64,000 bases of DNA. It comes from Podospora pseudocomata (Eukaryota; Ascomycota; Sordariomycetes; Sordariales; Podosporaceae). Shown here piece after piece: positions 52,560 through 64,000 of the stretch. Made by a program: the position numbers and the translations under genes. A model generated the notes under the pieces. It saw only the letters and a program-made list of their open reading frames with translations. It was not told the origin of the DNA and did no database searches. The stretch covers positions 62,001-126,000 of the forward strand of contig NC_085889.1 of the NCBI RefSeq assembly GCF_035222375.1, read 5' to 3'. The number at the start of each line of letters is the position of its first letter. Positions within the stretch are counted from its first letter, which is position 1.

Positions 52560-54351
52560 TCAAATATGCAGAGCATCAATATTCGCAGCAATGTACTGCT
52601 TGGCCCCCTCACGGAAATCATCCTTCAGATACCCGTTCCGGTTGTTGAAGAACTGAATGAGCCTCTTGTCCTTGGTGTTCCACGTCGGCCAGTTCTCCTT
52701 CACCTTGCTCTTGGCGCTGGTGCCGCCCGACGCGTCGTTGGGGTCGAGGTTGTAGACAAAGTTGGCATAAAAATTCTGGATGCTCTTGCTCGCGTAGTTG
52801 GGCAGGATGCCATAAAAGACCTGCAGCAAGTCGCTGCCGTGGAAAGTGCCCAGGATGGGGGTGCCCTCGTTGTAGCTGGCCAGGTAGGACCAGACGGGGA
52901 CGTTGGGGTTGGCGGCGATGGCGTACTCGATGAACACACGGCGGGTGAGCGTGAAGACGATGTCGCCGAGGAGAGCAGCCAGGCGCTTGAAGCCGGGGTA
53001 GATCTCGTTGAAGAGGCCGGAACCAAAGGGTGAGCCGGCTGAGATCAGGGGCGAGTACTGGCTGACCAGGCCCTTGATCTGTTGCGCGGTGGCGCCGTGG
53101 AAGAAGTATCCCCTGAGGTAGTCTTCGAGGCGGCTGGTGGTGGTGACATTCTTCTGGAAAAGCGAGAAGAGGGTGCCCTCGTCTTCTTGGTCGCCGATGA
53201 TCATGGGCACGGCGGCGTACTTGCCAGCCTTGACAAGACGGTCGGCGCTGTCGGTCAGAGCAACACCGTCAGGGCGGGGCAGGTAAGAAAGAGCCACCGA
53301 GCTGTAGGAGAGGATGGCCGGGACAGAGTTTGCGGTCTCGAGGAAAGTCTCGTAGGGCAAGTTGCGCAGGCAGTTGAGGGTGTCAGCAGCACCGCCGCAA
53401 CCGGAACGGGCAACCACAGTGTCGTAGATCTCCTGGCCCTTGGGGCAGTCGACGGGGTCAGCAGGGACAATGCTGCCCGAGTTCATGATGGCACCGCGGA
53501 ACAGGGGCTTGCCCTTGTAGTTGATGTTGCCGTCGTAGAGAGACATTTGGTTCCACACAGAAATGGCACCGGCCGACTCGCCCCAGATGGTGACCTTATC
53601 TGGGTCACCGCCAAACGCAGCAATGTTGTCGGCGACCCACTCAAGACCCATGCGCTGGTCAAGATGGCCAAGGTTGGCAGAGCCGTCCTGGAGGACTTCC
53701 TTGCCGGGCATGAAGCCAAAGGCGCCCACACGATAGTTGACAGCAACAAACACGTAGGGCTTGCCGGCGGCCATGGCATTGGAGACAAGCGGGCCTCCGT
53801 CATACATGGAGCTCCATCCAAGCTGCATGAAATGTTAGTCAAATGTTCTGAGCTTTCCCACCTTATGGCTTTTTGCTTACCTCGAAACCACCACCGTAGA
53901 TCCAAAACAGGACTGGCAACTTATCGCCGGCCTTGGTGCCAGCTGGGCGGATCACGTTGATGTTCAAGCAGTCCTCACTGATCTTGAGTGCCTTTTGAAA
54001 CAGGGCAGTGTTGACAACCGTGTCAATGACTTTGGCGAGCAGATCCTCCGAGTCGGTATCGGCCAAGAACTGAGGGCAGGCAGCGGCGATGCCGCCGGCG
54101 TCGTATGTGCCGAACGAAGCGGTGGTTCTGACGGGAGGCTTCAGGCGGAGAGGACCAACGGGGGCTTGGGCGAAGGGAATGCCATTGAAGGCTTCCGTGT
54201 TGATGCGGCTGACACCGACAACATTGCCCTGAGCAATCGAGACAGTGGGCCTGGCTCTCTTCTCCAAAACCTGAGTGGGAGGCTCAGGGGGGGCAGCGAG
54301 GGCCTGGCCAACGAGGGCCGCGGCGGCGACGAGAGTGGCGACGCCCTTCAT
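52560..54351 (-). CDS. secreted type-B carboxylesterase/lipase
   Basis: Exons 53881-54351 and 52560-53822 with a 58 nt intron (GTAAGC...GACTAAC...TGCAG) give 577 residues. A signal peptide (MKGVATLVAAAALVGQALA) precedes IPFAQAPVGPLRLKPP, SEDCLNINV, the oxyanion loop GGGFE and the nucleophile elbow GESAGA (Ser about 240). The acid is in QEDEGTLFS and the His in TFHGSDLLQV. This is the complete alpha/beta-hydrolase triad of the Candida rugosa lipase/cholinesterase group. Such enzymes cleave triacylglycerols, sterol esters or aromatic esters outside the cell; chain specificity cannot be read from the sequence. The length is normal for the family. Confidence 0.93.
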
Positions 54352-57300
54352 GGTGTTTGCCGGACAAGAAGAGGGAACAGGAAGGGGTGAGAGGAAGATG
54401 GATGAGATTCCCTGGCTGACGAGTCCTCATACCCAAGGAGGGCGGCGAGGGACGAGATCTATATAGCTCTTCTGCTATTCCATCTTGTTCAACAGCCACG
54501 GAGTTTGTGTCCACCTGTAATCTCAACGACAAGAGCTTGTACCCGTCTTGCTGCACTCCACCATCGTGGGTCACCGTGACATGGCAGGCTTCCCCAGAAA
54601 AAGCTCCCATGTACATACGCGGACATGGTCTCCACCAAGCCAGCTGACTGACTGGCATCAAGGAGATATGTACAGGATGGGCAAGCGGCCGCGGGCAGCA
54701 TCGGGCGGACTGCCGTTGCGGTACCGCTCCGAGGCGCAGTGATCTGGTTTTGGGGTTTCACTCTGAGCGGCTCTGGGTTTCTATGTACAGTCCAGGAAAC
54801 AAATGATTGTTAGGACAAGACATGAAGTCCGGGGTCCTGCGCCAACAGCCATTGGAGGCTTGGGTGGTACCGCAAGATTCTGGGGGTTGGGTATGAAAAC
54901 CTCCCACTCGCCCAGCCCTTACCGTGGGGGAATGGCAATGGCCGAGAACGCCAGCGGTCACCTGGCGGTCTGGCGGATGGTGGAAGGTGGTACTGAGAAT
55001 GTCTAGCGCTCCCTCTTACGCGCATCCAGTAGTTAATGAGTCGAAGAGAAAGCAGAGTGGAAAGGCGCAAGAAAGCAGTCGACAAAAACACTGCGAAGCC
55101 GTCGTCAACCGTACTCCAACGGGCATGTGAAGAAGCTTTTGGTGCCTGACGCTAGAGGAGCCTCGGCTTGAGGGGATAGGTTGAACCGTTAGAAAGAAAG
55201 CTAATAAGTTGCGGTAAGTAGATCGTGTGCTGTAGATCCATTTCCTCGACTGGCCGGTACGCTAGAGGAAAGGCACTATCGAGGCACACTTCCCCGCAAT
55301 CCGTACTCGCGCTCGCAACGGTCCTGCGTGAGGGGTAAAAGTGGCAGTCAACGCCTTGGAAAGAAGAAGATTTTGGAACGACGGCCCTGAATCACCGGGG
55401 TGTGAGGTGGTCAAGCGAGGATATGGTGGTGAGGATCAGGGAAACTGTTGAGGAAAAGTGGATCTCTTGGATTCAAAGAACTGAGTGATATTAAGGTAAT
55501 TATTATTTTTGCCGCCCCGAGCGTCAAGGTACCTTACCCACGAGGGCTATTCTATACAGCGCCTTGTGTGTACCCGCGACAGTGGAAGAGTCGGACAATG
55601 CAGTCGGTGCGAGATGTGCCAGCGCCTGGTCCCTGCTGCAACGTGGGAAGTTGGAAGGCACGGGACGGGAGTTGAGCTGAGGTTGACTTCGGACGGATCT
55701 GGGGAAGTTGTGCTCAGGGTGGGGTTGTCGAAGAGTTGGGGAAGATATTGCGGGGAAGCCGGTCCTCTTTTCCCAATCCGTTTGCGACAGCCGACGCCAT
55801 TCAGGTCTGGGGAAGGCATTCGTCGCTCCGCCATCCATGAATAGCTCCTTGGCACTATGACGGCAGACCATCCGTAGTCTGTACAATGGTCACTCGTGAG
55901 TTCAACGTTTGACCAGGGCTCAAGGAGAAAAGAACTCAGACTCGGGTATCCACCAACTGACACGATGTTGCAAAGCAGTCTGTTGGCCAATATAGCGACT
56001 CGTCCACGTCTCCACGATGGTAATGGGAATTACAACACAAAAGCCCGAGACTCGGAAGGGCACAAGATGCCAGGGCCCACCACCCGTACACAGTCGCCGA
56101 TATCCCATGGAAGTCCACAGCATTAGAGCTAGACTGAGCTCGTACGATCTTCGAGTCTCGAGTCTCGGAGCATCCTCCACTCAATCACAATCCCGTCCTA
56201 GACTCTTCATGTTCCCCGATGACGAACACGAACCGCCCCTGCCACCGTCGTGCTGCCCTGCCTTCCAGGTTGTTGGAGAAACCCAAGTGCGGGGGGGTGT
56301 ATTAGTGCCTGGCCAAGCTCATCACAGTAGGAATCTCTTGTTTGAATTCTCCGACGACGGGTGGCGCCGGTACCTAGTCAACTCATCAACCTTCATCTCC
56401 AACTTTCAGATGTCAATCACATCAAGGTCAGGATGCTGCCGAGGTGCGAATGCCATCTCAAAGTAAACAAGGATTTCTTCTGGCAGTTAGGGTCGAGGGT
56501 TTGTATGTTTTTGATATCAAGCTGTGACTTGCCTTGCCTTACCCCGGAGCCCGGGACACCTAGAAGCAGCTCACACACTGAACACGATTAGAGACAAGAA
56601 AACACCACCATCTACGTTGCCAGGAAGACTCTCGGTGCCATTCACAAGCCAAATCTACACCTCCCAAGAACTGGCTCCAGTGGAGACACCAGAACCAACA
56701 GATAGAGGGGAGGAGGTCACCGAAAGAAAAAGCTAATGCACCCCGCACCCGCCAGACTACGCTAAGGACGTTGTATAGGTACATGTCTTCCCCAGATTTC
56801 CACAAGTGAGGTTGGCCGTGATTTTTATTAGCAACTAGGATGTCACCGTACCCGAGACTCAGGTACGTTTTGAGCATGTGAAAAGGCGCTCAACTGGGAC
56901 AACCAGGTATCTAACTTGGAAAAGGCCCTGCCCTGACGATCTGTCGTCAGGCATCCGGCTACTTCCCTTTTCAGCAAGGAGTTGTTTTACCCCTGAACAT
57001 CGGAATAAGTAAGTGCAAAGCTGGAAATGCTTCCGATGTTAGGGAGTCCATGGGATCTGGTCCGTTCCCACTTAGATATTCAGATCGAGATGCTTTTCAC
57101 CTGCCTTCCTTTGGGTACCTATAACACTGTTTACAGATCAGTTCCCAGTTCACCCTAAATCGCAAGTGATACATGGTACGTAGATGGGAACCATTGACCA
57201 ATGTTTGTCTCTTGAATCCAATACAATGCATTCGCCGGTAGCTTTTGATTCCATGAAGCGGAACGACTAGTGGCAGAAGGTATCATCTTTTCATCTGTTG

Positions 57301-58518
57301 TCAAAATAAATTGTCATCATACCTAGGTAAAGCTCAAGCAGTCGCCCTGAATTACAGATCTTTCCCATGTCCCCAGTATGGTAAAGCGTTCAGCTTGTTT
57401 ATCAATGAAGGAATACTTTTCGGAACTGGCAGAATTGGATGTCTTCACACGCTAAAGTATCTTATCTTTCTGGACGTCTTCGCCCTTCGAGCGGATATTA
57501 AAAGAGTATTAATGACCTGTCAAGAATAGGTGCCCAGTTCAGCTACATGTACCTTTCTAGTGTTGTTCTATATCTGTACTCAAAGTAGGTAGTTAGCTTC
57601 CAAGAACGCTACCTCTTCAAAGTATGTTGTCCTTGGCTCTTTCATGTCTGTCTTGGTTCAAGTATCATCTTATGATCTTGCTATTCGCCGGGCCTTCAGA
57701 ATCGGCTGGTCAGCCCCAGCGAGTAGTGTTGAAAATCTTGGCAACTCGATTTGCTTTTCTAAGTTCACATTTGGCTCTGATGGCTTTGCTATGTTATAGC
57801 AGGTTCTATATACTAATAGGCATCGTCAGCTTCCTCTGCAGAACAACAAGAGATGGCCCATGCTCCACCGTTGCTTCTTCCGCCGAGATTGATGTCATTG
57901 CCGCTACAGGATCCCATGAGGCTCGCAGGGATCTGCAACGGGCCGCAGCCGTGACAACCTCAGACGAATGAACCCTTGGTCTTAGCCACCCTTGTCAGAC
58001 GGCATTCCACAGTGGGGACACTTTTCCTTTCCAATTCCTTCATGATAATGCGGCAGGAGAAAACAATCATGAGAGAAAACGCCGATGTCATGTCCAAAGA
58101 GAAAAGCTGTCATCAAGGCTGTGACAAAACCATTGCTGGCCCATCCATGGCCGACAGCTTGTACATAAGAAGTGCAAGAGATATCTAATAAGCCTCCGTA
58201 ATCCCAAATCCAGTAATGCTTCCAGTCAACGCCTGCCTACCATCATGCTTCATCATATCCACCGCGTATCAGGCGCGTTTATGCCGTCGTCCAGGCTTCC
58301 AACCCTTGCTATAAGAAAGCAAAGCGGGGTATCCGTGGGCACATGTACAATACATCAAAAATCGAAGAAAAAAAAACACCCCCTTGCTATTTACAGTCGA
58401 CTCATTCCCTTTTCGTTTCATTTCAGCTCCGTCATCCCTTTCCTGTCATGTTCGAATGTGTTGTGATGATGCGGCGAAAATCAGGCAGAGCAAAAGCAAA
58501 AAGCTAGGAAGATCAATC
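54352..58518. other. gene-poor stretch of 4.2 kb
   Basis: Promoter of the carboxylesterase (first about 500 nt, with TATATAG at 54460-54466), then 3.6 kb without a recognisable coding, RNA or repeat feature. Short frames at 57624-57971 and 57976-58188 on the plus strand have no domain pattern. Base composition stays near that of host spacer and no transposon ends were seen. Confidence 0.4.
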
Positions 58519-59988
58519 CTAGCAAACCTCCAAGGTCCCAACCGACCTCGCCGTCCGTCTCCTCTTAGCACTTGGACTGAGCACAGGTCGGTCGTCCGAG
58601 CTGGGAGGCTCCTCCTCAAAACTACTGTTCAACATCTCCTCAAGGGGTTGCCTTTCCTTATCACGACGCCGCTTGAGCTTGCGCTGGCTGATGATGTGAG
58701 CAAAAACAGGCAGTTGCTCGGGCGCAGGCTCGACGAGGGGGCCGTGAAGGTCGATGAACTCCGGGTTGTCAAATGGTGAAACCCCTGAAATCTCTGACCC
58801 GAGGGCCTTGGCAAGACGTTCCTTGAGGCCGAGAATAGGCCACACCTTGACTGGCGTGTAGGTGATCTTCATACCGAGCCCGTCTTCACTGTCGACCAAA
58901 GGGGTCTTGTGAGGGGTCATGAACCTCTCCAAGAATGCCGCGGTGATGACAGCCGTATAGATAATGAAGTGGGGGTCGCTTTCTTGTCCCTCGTCGTGGG
59001 TGATGAGCTGGACCTTGATGTCACGGAACTGCGGCATGCGCAATCGAACACCCCTCTGGCTATCATGCGCCGAGCTGCTCGGCGTCATCCTACCACTGTA
59101 GGCGGGTATGCGGTAAAAGTGTGCTTGCGCCATAGCGAGAAGGGTGGCAACGATGTAGGGGTCATGGTCGATGTTGGCGGGGATCAAGAGCTTGGAGCGC
59201 AAGGCCTGCAGCCGTGCAACAGGCTCGTTGAATATGCCGTTGGGGCCAGAAGCAATGCGGAAGAGGTTCTTGCGAATGGCGGCAAGTTGCGACCGGTTGA
59301 CATAAGCCAGAATAGGGAGGTTTGGCGCATACTCGGAGTCGGATCTCACGAGTGTGTGTGGATCCAGTGTAGCCATGGAGTCGAACGAGGCATCCCGGCT
59401 GGCAGCGCTCTTCCAGACACAGGGCAGACGAACCGCTTTTCGGAAGGCCTTCATGCCGAAGAAGAGGTCGAGTTCGGCCGATGTCTTTGCCTTGGACAAG
59501 GTGTGAGGGAAGAGGGTCGACATGACATGCTTGATGGCGCGATTCTTGCAAAAGAGCTTGGTAGGCGACGGCTCGGGCTGGACGAGCACCTGCAGCTCTG
59601 TCGTCAAGACGCGCGCCATGTGGGAGGGCTCAAGCCATCTGCCGTCGAGGTTCTCTGGGACAGGCTTCTCAATGGTGGGGCGCCTGTCGAACTGGACGCC
59701 AAGGAGTTCCGAGTGCCGGTCGGTCCAGCACATGGGCATGGCGTAGAGGGAAGTGCCTGCATTGTCGTGCATGATGTCGTACAGAGAGCCTGGATCGGGA
59801 CGTATGATGCGGGTGCCGGGCCGCGGACCACGGCGTGATGAACGGGCCTTGGGACTTGCTGGCTTTGGCTGGGACCTTGGTATTGGTTCCGGGGCCGGAG
59901 GGGACACTGGGCGACTGTTGAGTTGAGGCGGGGTGGGTTCGGTGATGCGACGGGGCGAGGAGCCCGCGTCGCGTGAAGTTGTCGTCAT
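58519..59988 (-). CDS. conserved-looking protein of unknown function, nuclear-type
   Basis: A single exon of 489 residues. The first 75 residues are Pro/Ser/Arg-rich and disordered. The centre (about 85-430) is ordered, with motifs such as LYAMPMCWTDRHSELLGVQF, FFGMKAFRKAVRLPCVW, DPYIVATLLAMAQAHFYR and QLITHDEGQESDPHFIIYTA. The C-terminus has two clusters of basic residues (RKLKRRRDKER and AKRRRTAR) separated by an acidic Ser/Glu stretch, which look like nuclear import signals. No known family was recognised. The long clean frame and ordered core make it a real gene. Confidence 0.75.
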   Translation of the reverse strand: MTTTSRDAGSSPRRITEPTPPQLNSRPVSPPAPEPIPRSQPKPASPKARSSRRGPRPGTRIIRPDPGSLYDIMHDNAGTSLYAMPMCWTDRHSELLGVQFDRRPTIEKPVPENLDGRWLEPSHMARVLTTELQVLVQPEPSPTKLFCKNRAIKHVMSTLFPHTLSKAKTSAELDLFFGMKAFRKAVRLPCVWKSAASRDASFDSMATLDPHTLVRSDSEYAPNLPILAYVNRSQLAAIRKNLFRIASGPNGIFNEPVARLQALRSKLLIPANIDHDPYIVATLLAMAQAHFYRIPAYSGRMTPSSSAHDSQRGVRLRMPQFRDIKVQLITHDEGQESDPHFIIYTAVITAAFLERFMTPHKTPLVDSEDGLGMKITYTPVKVWPILGLKERLAKALGSEISGVSPFDNPEFIDLHGPLVEPAPEQLPVFAHIISQRKLKRRRDKERQPLEEMLNSSFEEEPPSSDDRPVLSPSAKRRRTARSVGTLEVC

Positions 59989-61400
59989 GAGAGCAATGTT
60001 GCGCAGCTGACCCAGAAAGCTGCCGCTGAAGAGAGAGCTGTCGGAGGAGCAACGGGGTAGCGCGTGTCAGTAGGGAGTGCCTATGGCGCTATGTCGGGAG
60101 GCGCTGCTGATATGGGATTTCGACTTACTCAATTGCGAGCATGGAGCGGATCGGTGTTTGTGGTCGCCTTGAGGCTTACCAGGGGTGGCGGTGGGTGGAT
60201 TCTCTGGCAGCCCTGTTGACGCGATTATCGTAACGGGGCCCACAGGAAGACACACCTACATCCACAAGATGTACCGAATCCAAGGAAAGCGATCAGGCGA
60301 TGAGGTGGCAGAAAATGGCAAACTGTCGTGTGTTGTTGTTGTTATCGTGATGCGACAGCAGCAGTGTGTCTTCTTTGTCCACCAAGAGCTGGGCAGGACG
60401 GGAAAGGGCTGGGTTTAAGAAACGCGACCGGGTAGGGCACGGGGGGTGGGAGAAAACCCCCTCTTCATGATGAGAGCCCGCCCTGCCTGCTGCGGGCGTG
60501 GCGACCGCCCACACAATTTGCACTTCTGCAGCCAACAGGCTTGCATTGTGCCCCGATTGTGCCGGTTGCAGCGACACGCTAGTACACGGAATCCCGTGAC
60601 ATGATCGCCCAATGCGGCTTAGCCCGGCAACCAGGCATCGACGTGTTCGATCGCAGCCCAGCCACGAGCCCGAAATCCTCAACGTTTTCGTCACCGTCGG
60701 GCCTTTGGGCTCTTAGTGTCTCAAGATCTGAGATCTCTTTCTCTTGTGTTCACCGCCAAAATGTGCAGAACACCCAGAACACCCAGAACATCCGCAAAAA
60801 GAAAAGCAATCTCGGAGCACTCTATCTAGCTGAGTGTCACTTTCATCATGCGTGACCAAGGATGACCAAGGCCCGACAGGAAGGAGGGCACACAAAACCG
60901 CAAATGCTTGGCGTCATCAGATGAATTGCCAAGAAAGGGTCACCTTTCGTTTAACCGGGGTGAGCCGACCAATTAAGCCGGGCTTATCCACACTCGCCGC
61001 CCCATTGCTCGCACAGCCGCTCGCAGGAAGTGGTGTGGCTGCCTGCGATGAGTCTTGGTGTGTCACGTGTATAAGGTAACCAAAGAAGTCTTGATGCCTG
61101 AAGCCACAATCTGATAAACTCACGAGCCACCTAGCCCGGGAGATGGTGAGCCACAGCGCCACATTTCAAACAGTCTCCACTTTCGACGTCAGGGTTCCAG
61201 GTTGGCCATGTGCCAGATCCCCCAGCAACAGCCTGGCGAAGCACCAAAGTCAACCCCGCAAGGCTGCGACCGTTGATTGATTGACCTAAGCTGCGTAAGC
61301 CGAGTTGGCACTGAAGCTCCAAGCTCCCTGACGAGAACCGCATTCGTATTCCATCACACATCAAAACAAGCTGCTCTGTTGAGAGCGCAAGGCCGTCAAG
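59989..61400. other. divergent intergenic region, 1.4 kb
   Basis: Promoters of the unknown nuclear-type gene and ARPC3. A small repeat AGAACACCCAGAACACCCAG occurs near 60769-60788. No gene was seen. Confidence 0.45.
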
Positions 61401-62190
61401 ATGCCTGTACGCAAACTGCCATTCCCAAATCCAATTCACTTCGAGCCCCTATCTCCGAGCTGGCTTCGTCCCACCGCCTTCACCCCCTATTTCCCAAGCT
61501 CTACCTTTGCCAGCCAGCTCGCTAACATGTCTCCCACCGCCACCACCAGGCCTACAACTCCATGTTCAACACCGACCCCAACCCGCCCCGTTTAATAGGC
61601 AACTTCCCCCTCCTCCCCCTCCGAACCAAGATCCGCGGCCCCGTCTACCCGCTCCCTTTCCCCGAGCCGGCCCTCCCCGAGAATGAGTCCCCCGACCAGG
61701 ACTCAGAGTCCTACGACATCCTCGACGAGGTCCTCGCTCTCTTCCGCGCCAACACCTTCTTCCGCAACTTTGAGATCCAGGGCCATGCCGACCGGCTGCT
61801 AATCTATGGCATTTGGTTCGTCTCGGACTGCCTGGGCAAGATCAAGCCGACGGCGTCGAGGAGGGAGGCGACCAAGGAGGTGAACAACTTGGCGTTGGAT
61901 ACCAACTTTGCCATTCCGGGCGACCCGAGCTGGCCGTTGAGACAGGTACACTCCATTCCCTCAATGTTGCTGTGTTGAGTTGAAGGATAAGCTGACTGGA
62001 TGTTGGAAACCAGATGTACGAGCCTCCCCGCGACAGACAAGACGCCGAGGTCCTTAGGCAGTACATGATGCAAGTCCGACAAGAGCTGGCGGAGCGGTTG
62101 TTGGCGAGGGTCTATGCCGATGATGAGACACGGCCGAGCAAGTGGTGGTTGAGCTTCACCAAGAGGAAGTTCATGGGCAAGGGTCTTTAA
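61401..62190 (+). CDS. ARC18: Arp2/3 complex subunit 3 (ARPC3, p21-Arc/Arc18)
   Basis: Three exons: 61401-61406 (ATGCCT only), 61550-61945 and 62014-62190. The introns are 143 nt (GTACGC...GCTAACA...CACCAG) and 68 nt. The product is 192 residues. The joined start MPAYNSMFN matches the family start MPAYHS. It is followed by LIGNFPLLPLRTKIRGP, YDILDEVLALFRANTFFRNFEI, DRLLIYGIWFVSDCL, FAIPGDPSWPL and PSKWWLSFTKRKFM, the ARPC3 blocks in order. It is a structural subunit of the seven-protein complex that nucleates branched actin at endocytic patches. The six-base first exon is easily missed by gene finders. It is convergent with TRM6, with 210 nt between stops. Confidence 0.95.
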
Positions 62191-62400
62191 GCGTGTTTGT
62201 TTCTTTGACAAGACATATAACAATGTACTACAGTGATTCAAGGTGGTGAGCGGGCGCAGCACAAAATTACTTTTTAATTCTGCAAATAGTATCTATCCGA
62301 CGCCAGGATGCAACCCATCCAATTTTTGCTGTGTCGAGGGCCTGGGTATCTGAGATTATAAACCCCCTCTTGAGTGATTTTCCGTGTTGCTTGACCATGA

Positions 62401-63968
62401 TTATACCTCCTCCACCTTCACCTCACCGTCAACCTTCCGTTTCTTGGTCGGTGACGCGACATCACCTGTTGCAGCATTCTCGGGAGCCGGAGTCCCCTCC
62501 GTATCCAGAGGCGGTAAGGTGTCGGCTCTCTTCCGCTTCCCAACCGTAGCACTATCCTCCTCCTCGCCCGTCGCTGGTGTTTCAGCTGGCGTGCCCTCTC
62601 CGTCTATCTTGGCAGCCTTTTTGCTACTGCTGGGTTGAATCTTCTTGAACTTTCCTCTGGCCTCCACTCTGCCCTCGGCTGGCTTTGCCCTCCACGCAGT
62701 AAAGACATACCCGTCGGCTCCTCCACGCTCCGTCATAAGGGGATGTGTTCTCATGGGCAACACCTGCCATCTTCTAGCGCGGCTGGTCTGTATGCTCACG
62801 CCCTGAAGTAAGGTAGGATTCAACGGGAACTGCTCGTTCCCCTCCCAGCGCTCCAGTTCCTCCAGGCTCTTCCCTACCGTCTCGGGCACGTTCCCGCTTG
62901 TCCAGGCGGTGCGCCGGGGGACGCTGAAGCAGTCAGCCAACGCAGCCAATGGCTCAATGGAGGGCGAGTAGATGGCAACAGGGGCTCCGCCTGCCAACAG
63001 TGGAAGGGTGTGCTTGAGAATGGAGATGGGGTCCATGGACGAGGCGCAAACTAGACCTGAGAAGTTACCGGCACGCGTTGAGTCGACAATGTACCGAGTG
63101 CGCGCAAACCGACGGCGCTTCCGGTGAAAGTTACCCCGACGGCTAGGCTTCCATGAAGCCAGCTCCTCTGCCGACGCTGTCGGTGGTTCGGTAGAATATG
63201 AGGTGTCAAGCTCAGGCTTGAGGAGTTGTAACCAGGTGAGGTTGAGGAGGTGGTTGAGAAGAGGGTGGGGTGGGTGATTTGGTGCTGTGATGTCAAAGTT
63301 CCAGTAATTGAGGAGCGAGAGGTTTGGCTGGCTGGTGCTGTGAATGACCGTGAGGGTATTGGTTTGGGAGAACGGAATGGCAAAGTCGGACCCCCTGGGC
63401 CTAACCTTTTGCTTCTTGTTGGTTGTTGTCATTTTGGGCCTTTCAGGTACTGTCGTTTCCAACACCACATCTACCATGTCAACATCCCCATTTTCCTGCG
63501 CGGTTCCATTCTGAGTCTGGGCGTCAGTCTTGACCGCCTGCTTGGCCTCTCTTGCCGGTGCCTGTTCAGCAACAGTCGCGTCTTCGCCCTCCTCCTCCTT
63601 TGGGTATAGGACCCCCATTCTCTCAGCCATGGCTGCCACCAACATGCCGCAGGTATCGTCAACCACCAGCCACCTGCCCTTGAGCTCATCTGGTTGAATT
63701 GGAACGCACGTCTCCTCGCCCTGGTCGGTCCGAGAGTGGGGGTCGTCAATCATGCTGTCCTCGCCGCCGTAGTGCACATTTCCCCAGCATCCGACAAGCC
63801 CAAACATTTCGGCGCGCATGTCCATGATCTTGCTAGCATCCTTCTCCTCCAACTGCCATTGCGCAAAAGTAGCGACGTCGATGGGGACGACCTGAAAGCG
63901 GCGGATGTACTTCTTCGTCTTGAGTAGCTTGTACTTGGCCAAACTGAACGTCGTCTTCTGGTCGAGGG
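62401..63968 (-). CDS. TRM6: tRNA (adenine-58-N1) methyltransferase non-catalytic subunit TRM6/GCD10, 3' part
   Basis: The last exon encodes about 522 residues. Its 5' border is the acceptor CATACAG at 63969-63975; the upstream exon and most of the intron lie beyond the right edge, so the gene is partial. After the junction comes ALDQKTTFSLAKYKLLKTKKYIRRF, the conserved Gcd10 block KT-FS--KY--KK-KKY. A long acidic/Gln-rich insert follows. The Rossmann-like second half shows RFARTRYIVDS, GLVCASSMDPISILKHTLPLL and GGAPVAIYSPSIEPL. The C-terminus holds Lys-rich nuclear signals (PTKKRKVDGE). With Trm61 it makes m1A58 in initiator and other tRNAs in the nucleus. An ATG at 63984 is fortuitous: it lies inside the intron. 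Confidence 0.92.
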
Positions 63969-64000
63969 CTGTATGAGATAACATCAGCTTGGCGATTACA

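Noticed and set aside
53082-53960. 292-residue frame on the plus strand
   Set aside because: Antisense shadow of the carboxylesterase, which has a full catalytic triad.
57624-58188. Two adjacent short frames on the plus strand
   Set aside because: No splice-consistent join or domain pattern was found; treated as chance frames.
63969-63984. ATG at 63984 as the start of TRM6
   Set aside because: The family begins well upstream and CATACAG at the border is a splice acceptor; the ATG is intronic.

Overview
This is a 64 kb chromosomal segment of a filamentous ascomycete, most like a Sordariomycete (Sordariales). The grounds are short GT-AG introns of 49-116 nt with CTAAC-type branch points, single-gene transcription units, fungal-only families (DUF1996, DUF3176-like, SRA-YDG, DUF3435, sedolisin), intron-bearing tRNA genes, and C-to-T type decay in repeats that resembles repeat-induced point mutation (RIP). 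Nothing bacterial is present.

Layout. Positions 1-21 kb hold ordinary genes: a Tcp11/Sok1-family protein, a single-pass membrane protein, tRNA-Val(TAC), a four-TM protein, a type-II-anchored GT31-like glycosyltransferase, a secreted GH5 endoglucanase, a mitochondrial D-lactate dehydrogenase, a small membrane protein, an MFS sugar transporter and an MFS drug/polyamine-type transporter. Positions 21-38 kb are an accessory, repeat-rich island. It contains F-box gene debris, a RIP-decayed DUF3435 tyrosine-recombinase-like gene (the family that includes Starship captains) with a solo LTR nested in it, diverged tandem duplications, an intact oxysterol-binding-protein gene, a second solo LTR with a perfect target duplication, a 1.2 kb pyrimidine-rich degenerate repeat, an intact stand-alone SRA-YDG (methylated-DNA reader) gene, a complete but inactive pogo/Fot1-type DNA transposon with perfect 44 bp ends, and a broken F-box/leucine-rich gene. 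Positions 38-64 kb return to ordinary genes: a FAD dehydrogenase with a peroxisomal-type tail, a DUF3176-like membrane protein, a secreted DUF1996 protein, a C2H2 regulator, tRNA-Glu(CTC), a sedolisin protease, a secreted type-B carboxylesterase/lipase, a conserved unknown nuclear-type protein, ARPC3 of the Arp2/3 complex, and the 3' part of TRM6/GCD10, which runs off the right edge.

The genes do not form an evident biosynthetic cluster. The common themes are secreted plant-polymer/protein/lipid hydrolases and sugar uptake (GH5, sedolisin, carboxylesterase, sugar transporter), plus housekeeping functions. Exon structures were rebuilt by hand from splice motifs and frame continuity; no database search was run, so family names rest on recognised motifs.
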